Notes: generated by a model from the letters alone, not told the origin. A stretch of DNA of 64,000 nt from Chelatococcus sambhunathii (GCA_031316315.1 JADBEO010000016.1:1-64000), one strand, 5' to 3'; positions 51,464-60,522 are shown, numbered from the stretch's first letter. Translations and numbers: made by a program.

Positions 51464-51898
51464 ATGCACGTGCAGCCTTATCTCTACTTCTCCGGCCGGA
51501 CCGAGGAGGCGCTCGCCTTCTACGGGACGGCGCTCGGCGCCGAACGCGGCATGCTGCTGCGCTTCAACGACAGCCCGGAGCCGCATCCCGAAGGCATGAT
51601 CCCGGCCGGCTGGGGCGACAAGGTCATGCACTGTTCCTTCAAGGTCGGCGAAACCGAGATCCTCGCCTCCGACGGCTGCAGCGAGGCCGGCGCGCGGAGC
51701 GGATTTGCGCTCGCGCTGTCCGTCAAGGACGCGGAGGAGGCGGCCGCCCGCTTCGCGGCGCTCTCGGAGGGCGGCCAGGTGATGATGCCGCTCGGCAAGA
51801 CCTTCTTCTCGCCGGCCTTCGGCATGGTGACCGACAGGTTCGGCGTCGCCTGGTCGGTCGTGGCGGCGGCGGAAGGCGTCGCCCGCGCGGCGGCGTGA
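51464..51898 (+). CDS. PhnB-like VOC (glyoxalase/bleomycin resistance) family protein
   Basis: A 144-residue vicinal-oxygen-chelate protein of the PhnB/3-demethylubiquinone-methyltransferase-like type. It begins MHVQPYLYFSGRTEEALAFY, with KVMHCSFKVGETEILASDG and the end FGMVTDRFGVAWSVV. The function within this family is mostly unknown. The start ATG 51464 is preceded by GAGAGGAG. Confidence 0.88.
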   Translation: MHVQPYLYFSGRTEEALAFYGTALGAERGMLLRFNDSPEPHPEGMIPAGWGDKVMHCSFKVGETEILASDGCSEAGARSGFALALSVKDAEEAAARFAALSEGGQVMMPLGKTFFSPAFGMVTDRFGVAWSVVAAAEGVARAAA

Positions 51899-51942
51899 CG
51901 TCGGAGGAGGGGGATCCGGAGGCCCCAGCGCTCGACGCCCGG

Positions 51943-51996
51943 CCCCCTCCACCGCTTCGCGGTCCCCCTCCCCCGCGCGAAAGGCGCAGGGGAGGA
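51943..51996. repeat. C-rich intergenic repeat, copy 1
   Basis: Pattern CCCCCTCCACC, short stem, GGTCCCCCTCCCCC, variable loop, AGGGGAGGA. The same pattern occurs inverted at 52022-52078. It lies between the VOC gene and the ECF sigma operon. Confidence 0.65.
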
Positions 51997-52021
51997 GCGA
52001 TCGGCGCCGGTTGTGCTCTGT

Positions 52022-52078
52022 TCCTCCCCTGTGCGCAGTACGGGGGAGGGGGACCATGCGTCAGCATGGTGGAGGGGG
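52022..52078. repeat. C-rich intergenic repeat, copy 2 (inverted)
   Basis: Reads on the minus strand as CCCCCTCCACC, a CATGCTGACGCATG stem, GGTCCCCCTCCCCC and AGGGGAGGA. It is paired with copy 1 at a distance of 25 bases. This is a different repeat family from the 50365-50505 pair. Confidence 0.65.
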
Positions 52079-52229
52079 CAGGGCGTCGGGCGCCTACTCC
52101 TCCGAACCGTCTGCATTAAGGCGAGGGGATCAGGCTCGCCCTGCCGTCCCCCAAAGAATCTTCTTTTGAACCTCAAAGGATCGTCGGCCGACTTCCGTCA
52201 AGGTAAGCGGAGAGCGGATCCATGGCCGC

Positions 52230-52769
52230 ATGAACGGGGTGAGCGACGAGGCGCTGGTCGCGCTGGCGAAAGCCGGCGACCGGCGGGCGTTCGAGGCGCT
52301 CGTTTCGCGGCACTATGCGGCGATCCACCGTTTCTCCTGGCGGCTCTGCGGCGAGGCAGCCGAGGCGGAGGACGTCGCGCAGGAGACGCTGATCCGCGTC
52401 GCCCGGGGAATCTCGGGCTTCGAAGGACGGTCCGCGTTCCGCAGCTGGGCCTTCGGGGTCGCTGCGAACTGCGCGAAGGACGCGATCCGCGCGCGCAGGC
52501 GCCGGGCGCGGACCCTCGAGGCGGCCGCGGTCGCCGCGCTGGTCGAGCCGGCCTGCGCCGTCGAGCACGACGACGGCGAGGCCGGGCTCTGGGACGCGGT
52601 CCGCGATCTTCCCGATGGCCAGCGCGAGGCCGTGATGCTCGTGCATGTGGAAGGGCTCAGCCACGGCGAGGCGGCGCGTGCGCTCGGCTGCGCCGAGGCG
52701 ACCGTCTCCTGGCGCTTGTTCGCGGCGCGCAGGCGCCTCAAGTCACATCTGTCGAGGGCGAGCGCATGA
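52230..52769 (+). CDS. ECF RNA polymerase sigma factor
   Basis: A 179-residue extracytoplasmic-function sigma factor. Region 2 has FEALVSRHYAAIHRFSWRLC and EDVAQETLIRVAR. Region 4 has LPDGQREAVMLVHVEGLSHG and GCAEATVSWRLFAARRRLK. It directs RNA polymerase to stress promoters. Its TGA overlaps the ATG of the downstream von Willebrand protein (ATGA), the usual place for an anti-sigma factor. Confidence 0.93.
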   Translation: MNGVSDEALVALAKAGDRRAFEALVSRHYAAIHRFSWRLCGEAAEAEDVAQETLIRVARGISGFEGRSAFRSWAFGVAANCAKDAIRARRRRARTLEAAAVAALVEPACAVEHDDGEAGLWDAVRDLPDGQREAVMLVHVEGLSHGEAARALGCAEATVSWRLFAARRRLKSHLSRASA

Positions 52770-54808
52770 CCGAGCGCGATCTCGAGAAACTGAAGCGGAC
52801 GCAGGTCCCGGCGCCGTCGGACGGCGCGAAGGCGCGCGCGCTGTCTGCCGCCATGGACGCCTTCGAAGAAGCGCAGGCGGAGAAAACATCCGCGGATGCG
52901 GATCGCCGCCTCAAAGGAAACCGGGAAGCCGGTCGTCTCACCTCCACAGGCCCCATCGGGGGGCTCGGACCGTGGAGGGCCATCATGCAGAACCGTATCG
53001 CCATCGGCGGCGCCGCCGCCTGTCTTCTCGCCGTGCCGCTGACGGCGGCGCTCTATTCCCAGTACGGCGTTCCGGGCGCCGGCGTGGAAGGGCGCGTCGA
53101 GGCGCCGACCGGCGACCGGAGCGTCGCGCAGATCGACGCCGAGAAACGGGACGCGCAGGACGCCGTCGCGCCGAAGCCGAAACTCGAGGACAAAGCGAAG
53201 GCGGGCGCCGGATTGGTCGAGCCACAGCTGGCGCCGCCCGTCGCCTCGGCGCCGGCCGAGTCGCTCGCCGCCCAGCCGCTTACCCGCGAGGCCGCGCCGG
53301 TCGCGCGCGGCAGGGTCGGCGTCGCGGCGCCGAGTTTCATGCCGGCGCCACCGCCGGCCGACATGCGGCAGGCCGAGGAGGACCGCGACCGCTTCGCCGC
53401 CAAGGACCAGAACGGCGTGAAGATCGCCGCGACCGATCCGGTCTCGACCTTCTCGATCGACGCCGACACCGCTTCCTATTCCTGGACGCGCCGCTCGCTG
53501 ATGCAGGGCCGCCTGCCGAGCCCGGACGCCGTGCGGATCGAGGAGCTGATCAACTATTTTCCTTACGACTACGCCAGGCCGGAAAGGGCCGACACGCCGT
53601 TCCGGCCGACCGCGACCGTCATGCCGACGCCGTGGAACCGGGACACGAAGCTCATCCGGATCGGCATCCGCGGCTTCGAGGCGGCGCCGGCCGTGCGGCC
53701 GAAGGCGAACCTCGTTTTCCTCGTCGACGTCTCGGGCTCGATGTCGAGCGCCGACAAGCTGCCGCTCGTCAAGGCGAGCCTCAAGCTCCTGCTCGACCAG
53801 CTCAGACCCGACGACAGCGTCGCGCTCGTCACCTACGCCGGGACAAGCGGCGTCGCCATGCAGCCGACCAAGGCGTCGGACCGCGAGGCGATCTCGGCCG
53901 CGATCGACAGTCTCGGCGCGGGCGGCTCGACGGCCGGCGCGGCCGGCATCGAGGAGGCCTACAGGCTCGCCCGGAAGAACTTCGATCCGAAGGGCGTCAA
54001 CCGCGTGATGATCGCGACCGACGGCGACTTCAACGTCGGAACGTCCGACGACGACGGCCTGCAGCGCCTGATCGAGACCGAGCGCCAGTCGGGCGTCTTC
54101 CTGTCGGTGCTCGGCTTCGGCCAGGGCAACTACAACGACGCGCTGATGCAGCGCCTCGCTCAGAACGGCAACGGGACGGCCGCCTATATCGATCAGCTCG
54201 AGGAGGCCCAGAAGGTTCTCTCCGAGGAGGCGACCGCGACCCTGTTTCCGATCGCAAAGGACGTGAAGATCCAGGTCGAGTTCAATCCGGCCGCCGTCTC
54301 GGAATATCGGCTGATCGGCTACGAGACGCGCATGCTCGCCCGCGAGGATTTTCGGAACGACAAGGTCGACGCCGGCGAAGTCGGCTCCGGCGCGACCGTG
54401 ACTGCGCTCTACGAGATCGTGCCTGTGGGGAGCCCCGCGCGGCTGACCGAGGACCTGCGCTACGGGGCGCCGCAGGCGCCGGCGGCGCCGACCGCCGCGA
54501 AGGCCGACGAGTACGCCTTCCTCAAGATGCGCTACAAGCTGCCGAGCGAGGACGTCAGCCGCGAGCTCTCGCAGCCGATCGGCAGGGCGCAGGAAGAGGC
54601 CTCGCTCGCCGCCGCGCCCGACGACGCGCGCTTCGCCGCGGCGGTCGCCGCCTTCGGCCAGAAGCTCAAGGGCGGCAAATACGTCTCGACGATGGGCTGG
54701 GACGAGATCGCCGCGCTCGCGAACGGCGCCAAGGGCGAGGATCGCTGGGGCTACCGCGCCGGCTTCGTCCGCCTCGTCGGCCTCGCCAAGGCCCTGTCGC
54801 CGCGATGA
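52766..54808 (+). CDS. Membrane-anchored von Willebrand factor A (YfbK-like) protein
   Basis: A 680-residue protein. Residues 1-75 are a charged cytoplasmic segment, and 78-97 a single membrane helix (RIAIGGAAACLLAVPLTAAL). A Pro/Ala-rich linker follows to about 205, then a YfbK N-terminal domain with STFSIDADTASYSW and INYFPYDY. The vWA domain has an intact MIDAS motif, DVSGSMS, at 321-327. A YfbK C-terminal domain follows. Coupled to an ECF sigma gene, it occupies the anti-sigma slot: the N-terminal tail could bind the sigma factor and the periplasmic vWA domain could sense a ligand. This role is inference. Confidence 0.88.
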   Translation: MTERDLEKLKRTQVPAPSDGAKARALSAAMDAFEEAQAEKTSADADRRLKGNREAGRLTSTGPIGGLGPWRAIMQNRIAIGGAAACLLAVPLTAALYSQYGVPGAGVEGRVEAPTGDRSVAQIDAEKRDAQDAVAPKPKLEDKAKAGAGLVEPQLAPPVASAPAESLAAQPLTREAAPVARGRVGVAAPSFMPAPPPADMRQAEEDRDRFAAKDQNGVKIAATDPVSTFSIDADTASYSWTRRSLMQGRLPSPDAVRIEELINYFPYDYARPERADTPFRPTATVMPTPWNRDTKLIRIGIRGFEAAPAVRPKANLVFLVDVSGSMSSADKLPLVKASLKLLLDQLRPDDSVALVTYAGTSGVAMQPTKASDREAISAAIDSLGAGGSTAGAAGIEEAYRLARKNFDPKGVNRVMIATDGDFNVGTSDDDGLQRLIETERQSGVFLSVLGFGQGNYNDALMQRLAQNGNGTAAYIDQLEEAQKVLSEEATATLFPIAKDVKIQVEFNPAAVSEYRLIGYETRMLAREDFRNDKVDAGEVGSGATVTALYEIVPVGSPARLTEDLRYGAPQAPAAPTAAKADEYAFLKMRYKLPSEDVSRELSQPIGRAQEEASLAAAPDDARFAAAVAAFGQKLKGGKYVSTMGWDEIAALANGAKGEDRWGYRAGFVRLVGLAKALSPR

Positions 54809-54882
54809 GGAGAGGCGCCGGATGACTCGTGGGAGGCGTCCGGATATCGATAGCGCGTTCAGATTGCGGCGGGGGGCCGGAT

Positions 54883-56232
54883 GTGATCGCCTGTCTTCGA
54901 TCGGTGGCGTGGATCGCGGCCCTGCTGGCCGCGATCGGCGCGTTCAGCGGGGCGAAGGCGCAGGAGCCGTCCGGGCGCCTCGCCCTCGTCATCGGCAACT
55001 CGGCCTACCGGCACGCCCCGCCGCTCGCCAATCCGAAATCCGACGCGGCCCTGATGGCGGAAACGCTGAAGGACGCCGGTTTCGAGGTCGTCACGCTGAT
55101 CGACGCAGACCAGCCGGCGATGAAGCGCGCTTTGCTCGACTTCGGCCGACAGCTTCGCGCGCGCAGGACCGAGGCGGGCCTGTTCTACTACGCCGGTCAC
55201 GGCGTGCAGGTGAAAGGCGAGAACTACCTGATCCCGGTCACCGCGAAGATCGACGACGAGGACGAGGTCGAGCTCGAAGGCGTCAACGTCAACGATTTCC
55301 TGTCCGTGATGAACTCCTCCCAGAGCGCGGTGAACATCGTCGTGCTCGACGCCTGCCGGAACAACCCGTTCAAGAGCGCCTCGCGCAGCGCCTCCCGCGG
55401 CCTCGCCGCGGTCGAGGCGCCCACCGGAACCTACATCGCCTATGCGACGGCTCCCGGGCAGGTCGCGCTCGACGGGGAAGGCGGCAACAGTCCCTACACC
55501 CGGGCGCTGACGGCGGCGATGAAGGAGCCCGGCCGGCCGCTCGAAAGCGTCTTCAAGTCCGCCCGCTCCGGCGTCCTCGCCGCGACCGGCCGCCAACAGA
55601 CGCCGTGGGAGACGAGCTCCATCACCGGCGACTTCTATTTTCACGCGCCGGCTGGCGCGCCCGCCCCATCGCCTGCGGGCGGCCAGACGTCGGCGGCGAC
55701 CGACGCGGTTTCGGAGCCGCGCACCGCTCGGCTCGAGCCGTCGCCCGCTCCGGCGCCGCAGTCTCCGCCGCCGCCGCGCGCGGGCGTCTGCACCCGCGAC
55801 GGCGAGGCGCGCTTCGGCGGCCGCGTCTGCGTGACTTCGGTGCTCGCCTCGCAGTTCGGCAACGCCTATGGTCCGACGAACCTGATCGACGGCGTCCCGT
55901 CCACGGCGTGGAGCGAGGGCGCGCGCTGGCATGGAGTCGGCGAGATGGTGGTGATCGTCTTTCCCGAGCCGCGGCCGGTGTCTTCGCTCTCGCTTATCAA
56001 CGGCTACGCCAAGAACGACGACATCTTCTTCAAGAACGGTCGGGTGCGCTCGATGATGATCACGAGCTCCGCCGGCGAAAGCGCCAAGGTGCAGCTTCGC
56101 GACGCGCGGGACTGGCAGCCCTTCAACCTGCCGTTCCGGCACCCGGCGACGTGGATCTCGCTCGAGATCGCGAACGTCTACGCCGGCGCCAAGTATCAGG
56201 ACACGGCAATCAGCGAGATCGACGTGAAATGA
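54883..56232 (+). CDS. Secreted caspase-like (peptidase C14) protein with discoidin-like C-terminal domain
   Basis: A 449-residue protein. The signal peptide opens IACLRSVAWIAALLAAIG and is probably cleaved near AKAQ. The caspase-like domain starts LALVIGNSAY; the catalytic dyad is His106 in YYAGHGVQ and Cys158 in LDACRNNPF. A Pro-rich linker follows, and the C-terminal domain (about 300-449) resembles F5/8 type C folds (NLIDGVPSTAWSEGARWHG, SLINGYAKNDD). I prefer GTG 54883 with an upstream GGGGG; an earlier in-frame GTG at 54829 exists. The stop overlaps the VanX-like gene. Confidence 0.88.
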   Translation: MIACLRSVAWIAALLAAIGAFSGAKAQEPSGRLALVIGNSAYRHAPPLANPKSDAALMAETLKDAGFEVVTLIDADQPAMKRALLDFGRQLRARRTEAGLFYYAGHGVQVKGENYLIPVTAKIDDEDEVELEGVNVNDFLSVMNSSQSAVNIVVLDACRNNPFKSASRSASRGLAAVEAPTGTYIAYATAPGQVALDGEGGNSPYTRALTAAMKEPGRPLESVFKSARSGVLAATGRQQTPWETSSITGDFYFHAPAGAPAPSPAGGQTSAATDAVSEPRTARLEPSPAPAPQSPPPPRAGVCTRDGEARFGGRVCVTSVLASQFGNAYGPTNLIDGVPSTAWSEGARWHGVGEMVVIVFPEPRPVSSLSLINGYAKNDDIFFKNGRVRSMMITSSAGESAKVQLRDARDWQPFNLPFRHPATWISLEIANVYAGAKYQDTAISEIDVK

Positions 56233-56909
56233 GCATGCGCATGAAAGCCGTCGCTCCGGCTCTGGTCTGCCTGACCGTCGCGAGCGCGGCCGCCGCCCAC
56301 GCGCAGTCCTCCCTCGTCTGCCTGCGGGACGTCGCGCCGACGGTGGCGCAGGACATGCGCTACGCCGGCCCCAACAACTTCACGGGCGATCCCGTACCCG
56401 GCTACGACGCCGCCGAATGCTGGCTGGCGCGGCCTGCCGCCGAGGCGCTGGCCAAGGTGCAGGCGGAGATGGAGAAGGCCGGCAAGACGTTGATCGTCTA
56501 CGACTGCTACCGCCCGGTGCGCGCGGTCCGGCACTTCCTCGCCTGGGCGAAGCGCCAGGGCGACAAGCGCGACCCGGCTTATTTTCCGCGAGTGGACGGG
56601 TCGAAGCTCGTCGAGCAGGGCTACATCGCGGCGCGATCGGCCCATTCCACCGGCCTAGCTGTCGATCTCACCTTCGGGGATCCGAACACAAAAGAGCCGG
56701 TCGACACCGGCGGGCTGTTCGACCTGTTCGACTATATCAGCCACACCAACGCGAAGGTGTCCGCCGAGGCTCGCGCGAACCGCAACATGCTCGTCGGCGC
56801 GATGGCGAAGGCGGGCTTCACAAATTACGCCGCCGAATGGTGGCACTACGGCTTTAAGGGCTCGGCGCCGCAGCAGGACGTTCCCGTGAAGGCCTGCGGC
56901 GCGCGCTGA
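56229..56909 (+). CDS. D-alanyl-D-alanine dipeptidase (VanX-type, M15D)
   Basis: A 226-residue periplasmic dipeptidase with signal peptide (MKAVAPALVCLTVASAAAAH, cleaved near AHAQ). The Zn ligands and base are His139 and Asp146 in SAHSTGLAVDL and Glu203, His206 in AEWWHYGF; the conserved Arg is in YDCYRPVR. It hydrolyses D-Ala-D-Ala or similar dipeptides. It is translationally coupled (ATGA) to the caspase-like gene, so it belongs to the ECF operon. Confidence 0.92.
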   Translation: MSMRMKAVAPALVCLTVASAAAAHAQSSLVCLRDVAPTVAQDMRYAGPNNFTGDPVPGYDAAECWLARPAAEALAKVQAEMEKAGKTLIVYDCYRPVRAVRHFLAWAKRQGDKRDPAYFPRVDGSKLVEQGYIAARSAHSTGLAVDLTFGDPNTKEPVDTGGLFDLFDYISHTNAKVSAEARANRNMLVGAMAKAGFTNYAAEWWHYGFKGSAPQQDVPVKACGAR

Positions 56910-56912
56910 ACG

Positions 56913-57944
56913 TCAGCGGCCGCGCCGCAAGAAGGCGGCGCAGGCGCCTTCGACGGCGAGATGCACGTGGTCGGCTGCGGCGTCGAAATCCGCCGGCGCG
57001 CGGACCGCGATGCGATGCTCGCCGACCGTGACGGTCAGGAGGCTGTGGTCGCCGCGGAAGCTGCGCTCCAGGATCGGCGCGTGCGCGCCGAGGCCATGCG
57101 CGACGAGGGCGATCTGCTCGGGCCGGACGCAGATGTCGGCCGCGCCCGAAACGCCCCGCGAGGCCTCGATCAGCTCCGCCGCGCCGATCGGCGTCTCGGC
57201 GCGTCCTTCATGGATCGTCCCGTCGAGCAGGATGGCGGGGCCGGTGATGCGCGCGGCCTCCAGGGTCCCGGGGGCGCGGTACACGGTCCGGGGCGCGCCT
57301 TGCTGGACGATGCGGCCGGCATGCATCACCGCGAGGCTGTCGGCGCTGGCGAAGGCCTCCTCCGGATCGTGCGTGACGATGATCGCGGTGGCGCCGGTCC
57401 GGCGCAGCGTCGCGACCACCTCCGCGCAGACGGAGCGCCGAAGCTCGAGATCGAGGCCGTTGAAGGGCTCATCCAGCACGATCAGGCGCGGCCGCGGCGC
57501 GAGCGCGCGGGCGAGCGCGACGCGCTGCTGCTGGCCGCCGGACAGCTGGTGAGGATAGCGGTCGGCGAGCGCCTCGCAGCCGACCAGCGCCAGCGTCTCG
57601 GCGACCCGGCCCGAGCCGCGCTCTGCGCGGGGAAGGCCGTAGGCGACGTTGCCGGCGACGGTGAGATGCGGGAACAGCGCGCCTTCCTGCGGCACGTAGC
57701 CGATGCGGCGCTTCTCGGGGGGCGTGTGCGAAGCCGCCCGCGAGGCCGTCTCGCCGCCGATCGCGATCTCCCCGGCGTCGACGCGCTCGAACCCCGCGAT
57801 CAGGCGCAGCAGGGTGGTCTTTCCGCAGCCCGAAGGGCCGAGCAGCGCCGCGATCTCGCCTTCGCGCACGGCGAGGTCGACGCCGCGCAGCACGGGCTGG
57901 CCGCCATAGGACTTCGAGACGCTGTCGACTGTGACGCTCGCCAT
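56913..57944 (-). CDS. Ferric iron ABC transporter ATP-binding protein (FbpC type)
   Basis: A 343-residue ATPase with Walker [10 protein letters not shown], signature LSGGQQQR and Walker B LIVLDEP. The H loop is in [10 protein letters not shown], and a C-terminal TOBE-like domain contains [14 protein letters not shown]. It is the last gene of the Fbp-type operon, 5 bases after the permease. It is convergent with the VanX gene with only 3 bases between. Confidence 0.92.
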   Translation of the reverse strand: MASVTVDSVSKSYGGQPVLRGVDLAVREGEIAALLGPSGCGKTTLLRLIAGFERVDAGEIAIGGETASRAASHTPPEKRRIGYVPQEGALFPHLTVAGNVAYGLPRAERGSGRVAETLALVGCEALADRYPHQLSGGQQQRVALARALAPRPRLIVLDEPFNGLDLELRRSVCAEVVATLRRTGATAIIVTHDPEEAFASADSLAVMHAGRIVQQGAPRTVYRAPGTLEAARITGPAILLDGTIHEGRAETPIGAAELIEASRGVSGAADICVRPEQIALVAHGLGAHAPILERSFRGDHSLLTVTVGEHRIAVRAPADFDAAADHVHLAVEGACAAFLRRGR

Positions 57945-57949
57945 ACCGC

Positions 57950-59494
57950 TCAGAGATCGTGGAGTTCGAGGCTTTTGCGGGTGAACACATAGACGGGCGC
58001 GGCCGACAGCGCCACGAGCAGGGCCGCATAGGGCGCGGCGGCCGCGTACTGCCCGTCATTGGAGCGGGACCAGACCTCGGTGGCGAGCGTCGTCACGCCG
58101 GTCGGGGCGAGCAGCAGCGTCGCGGTCAGTTCGCGCACGAGCTCCAGCGTCATGAGGGCGAGCGAGGCGCCGACGCCCGGCAGGATGTTCGGCAGGGTGA
58201 CGGTGGCGAACGCCGCGAACGGCCCGCGGCCGAGGCTGCGGGCGACCTCCTCGAGCGCGGGCGGGGCGAGCTCGACGGAGGCGCGCAGCGCCGACTGCGC
58301 CAGCGGCAGGAACAGCATGGCGTAGGCGGCGATCAGCAGCGCCGTGGTCTGATAGAGCGCCGGGACGAGATGGATCGCAAACCATGTCAGGGCGAGCGCG
58401 ACCACGAGGCCCGGCAGGCCGTGCACCACGTAGGGCAGTCGGTCCGCGAGCCGCGCCGCGGCGCCGCCGTGACGGCTGGCGGCGAGCACGAGCGGCAGCG
58501 CGAGCGCGGTCACCACGATCGCGCCCGGGAGCGCCAGGCTGAGCGAGCCCGTGATCGCCGCGCCGAGTTCGGACAGGCCGCGCGCCGTCGAGCGGCCGAC
58601 GGAGAGCCAGTAGATGAGCATGCCGGCCGGCACGCCGGTCGCGAGCGCGCTCAGGGCCGAGAAGCCTGCGACGGCTGGGACGCGCCAGCGTCCGAGCGGC
58701 TGGAGACGCGGCGTCCGCCGTCCGCCTCGGCCGGAGCGCGAGAAACGGATGTTTTTGCGGAGCCGCATCTCGCCGAGCGCGGCGGGAAGGGTCAGCGCCA
58801 TCAGCACCGCCGACTGGAGCGCGGCCGAGGCGCTGTCGAATTGCAGCTCGTAGGACGAAAAGATCGCGGTGGTGAAGGTCTGGACCCGAAGCAGCGCGAG
58901 CGCCCCGAACTCCGCGAAGATATGCGCCAGCACAAGCAGCGCGCCGGCCCCGAGCGCCGGCCAGGCCTGCGGCAGCACCGCGCCGAAGAAGGTCGCGGTC
59001 CCGGAACGGCCGAGCGAGCGCGACACGTCCTCGAAGGCGGGGTCGATGCCGCGCAGGGCGGCGGCGACGGGCAGATACACGAGCGGGTAGTGCGACAGCG
59101 ACAGGATCAGGATCGCGCCGCCCATCCCCTGGAAGGCGACGTCGAGCGAGGCCCAGGCGAAGCTCGCGACGAAGGCGGGGACCGCGAGCGGCAGCGCGAG
59201 CAGGATGCGCCACGCCGACCGGCCGGGGAGGTCCGTGCGCTCGACGCACCATGCGGCCGCGACCCCGAGCAGGGCGGAGACGGCCGTCACCGCGACGCCG
59301 AGAAACAGCGTGTTGGCGAGGAGCTCGACGGTCCGCGCGCGGAACAGCTCCTCAGTGACGCCCCCGAGCCCCACGCCCCAGGCGCGCACGAGCACATAAG
59401 CGAGCGGCAGGACGATCAGCAGCGAGGGCGCCGCCGCCGCGAGCGCCAGCCATGGCGGCGCCGGCTCGCGCCGGACGGGCGCGGCGATGGTCAC
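57950..59494 (-). CDS. Ferric iron ABC transporter permease (FbpB type, fused double permease)
   Basis: A 514-residue inner-membrane protein with two permease modules of about six segments each. The EAA-like loops are FEDVSRSLGRSGTATFFGAV and LEEVARSLGRGPFAAFATVT. The start GTG 59494 overlaps the stop of the binding-protein gene (GTGA). It moves iron across the inner membrane together with the ATPase and FbpA-like protein. Confidence 0.92.
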   Translation of the reverse strand: MTIAAPVRREPAPPWLALAAAAPSLLIVLPLAYVLVRAWGVGLGGVTEELFRARTVELLANTLFLGVAVTAVSALLGVAAAWCVERTDLPGRSAWRILLALPLAVPAFVASFAWASLDVAFQGMGGAILILSLSHYPLVYLPVAAALRGIDPAFEDVSRSLGRSGTATFFGAVLPQAWPALGAGALLVLAHIFAEFGALALLRVQTFTTAIFSSYELQFDSASAALQSAVLMALTLPAALGEMRLRKNIRFSRSGRGGRRTPRLQPLGRWRVPAVAGFSALSALATGVPAGMLIYWLSVGRSTARGLSELGAAITGSLSLALPGAIVVTALALPLVLAASRHGGAAARLADRLPYVVHGLPGLVVALALTWFAIHLVPALYQTTALLIAAYAMLFLPLAQSALRASVELAPPALEEVARSLGRGPFAAFATVTLPNILPGVGASLALMTLELVRELTATLLLAPTGVTTLATEVWSRSNDGQYAAAAPYAALLVALSAAPVYVFTRKSLELHDL

Positions 59495-60507
59495 GCCAGC
59501 CCGGCCTCGCGCTGCAGTGAGAGCGCTTCGGCGGCGTCGCTGACGTCGTCGGTCGTGACGTCCGGCGGGTCGAGCTCGGCGAGGGGCTTGAGCGGATAGG
59601 GCGAGGCGACGCCGGGCCGGACCGGATATTCCGCCACCGCCTCGACGATCGCCTTCTGGCCGGCCTCGCCGGTCATGAAGGCGAGGAACTGCTGCGCGAG
59701 TTCCGGGTTGCGGCTGGAGGCGAGGGCGCCCGCGGCCGACAGGGTCACCAGGGCGCCGGGATCCTTCGCGCCGAGATAATGCAGCTGGCAGCGCATGTTC
59801 TCCTCGCCGATCTCGTCGGCGACGGCGTACCAGTAGTAGCTGTTGACCAGCGCCGTCGCGATCTCGCCGCGCTGCACCGCCTGAACCGCGGCGACGTTGC
59901 CATTGTAGACCCGGCCGAAATCCTTCAGCCCCTTCAGCCAGGCGAGCGCCGCGTCGCGGCCCCTGAGCTTCAGGATGGCGAGCGACTGGCTCTGGAACTC
60001 GCCGCTGGTCGGCACATAGGCGACCTTGTCCTTCCAGGCCTCGTTCGCGAAATCGAGAACGGATCTCGGCAGGCTCTCCGGCCTCACCTGTTTGGCGTCG
60101 TAGGCGACGACCCGGCAGCGCGCCGTGACGCCGATCCACGCCCCATCCTTCGCAGCATAGGCGGCCGGGATCGTCGCCCGCGTCTCCTGCGCGACAGGGG
60201 CGAGGAGCTTGCGCTTCGCCAGCGTCACGACCGGCGCGGTCTCCTCGGAGAAGAACACGTCGGCCGGCGAGGCCGAGCCCTCCTCGATGATCTGGTTGGC
60301 GAGCTGCGCGCTGCCGCCCTTGCGGATCGCCACCCGCACGCCGGTCGCGTTCATGAAGGCCTGGACGACGGCGGTCGCGGGCTCAGCGTGCTGACCGTTG
60401 TAGAGCGTGAGCGTTCCGGCGGCGCGCGGACGAGACGGCCAGAGCGCGGGCGCCGCGAGCCCGACGCCGATCGCGCGGAGGACCGAGCGCCTGTCGCAAG
60501 CTTTCAT
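59491..60507 (-). CDS. Ferric iron-binding periplasmic protein (FbpA type)
   Basis: A 338-residue binding protein. MKACDRRSVLRAIGVGLAAP is a twin-arginine-like signal, cleaved near PRAAG. The Fe-binding tyrosine pair is in VNSYYWYAVADEIG, and the family opening LTLYNGQHAEPATAV is clear. ATG 60507 fits the signal peptide; a TTG further upstream is less likely. The start codon overlaps a candidate Irr box, so expression is probably iron-controlled. Confidence 0.92.
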   Translation of the reverse strand: MKACDRRSVLRAIGVGLAAPALWPSRPRAAGTLTLYNGQHAEPATAVVQAFMNATGVRVAIRKGGSAQLANQIIEEGSASPADVFFSEETAPVVTLAKRKLLAPVAQETRATIPAAYAAKDGAWIGVTARCRVVAYDAKQVRPESLPRSVLDFANEAWKDKVAYVPTSGEFQSQSLAILKLRGRDAALAWLKGLKDFGRVYNGNVAAVQAVQRGEIATALVNSYYWYAVADEIGEENMRCQLHYLGAKDPGALVTLSAAGALASSRNPELAQQFLAFMTGEAGQKAIVEAVAEYPVRPGVASPYPLKPLAELDPPDVTTDDVSDAAEALSLQREAGLA

Positions 60508-60522
60508 TAGAATAACTCTAAA
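60506..60522 (-). promoter_or_regulatory. Candidate Irr (ICE) box overlapping the fbpA-like start
   Basis: On the minus strand it reads TTTAGAGTTATTCTAAT. The rhizobial Irr consensus is TTTAGAA-N3-TTCTAAA, so it matches at all but two positions. It ends at the first two bases of the ATG. Its place in front of an iron uptake operon supports it. Confidence 0.55.

Noticed and set aside
52141..52229. Autoregulatory ECF promoter upstream of the sigma factor
   Set aside because: A TGAACC word exists near 52166, but the distance to possible CGTC -10 elements is about 9 or 23 bases, not the usual 16-17.
57959..59599. 546-codon plus-strand frame opposite the FbpB-like permease
   Set aside because: The minus-strand permease has clear membrane segments and EAA loops; the plus frame is Arg/Gly/Glu-rich shadow sequence.
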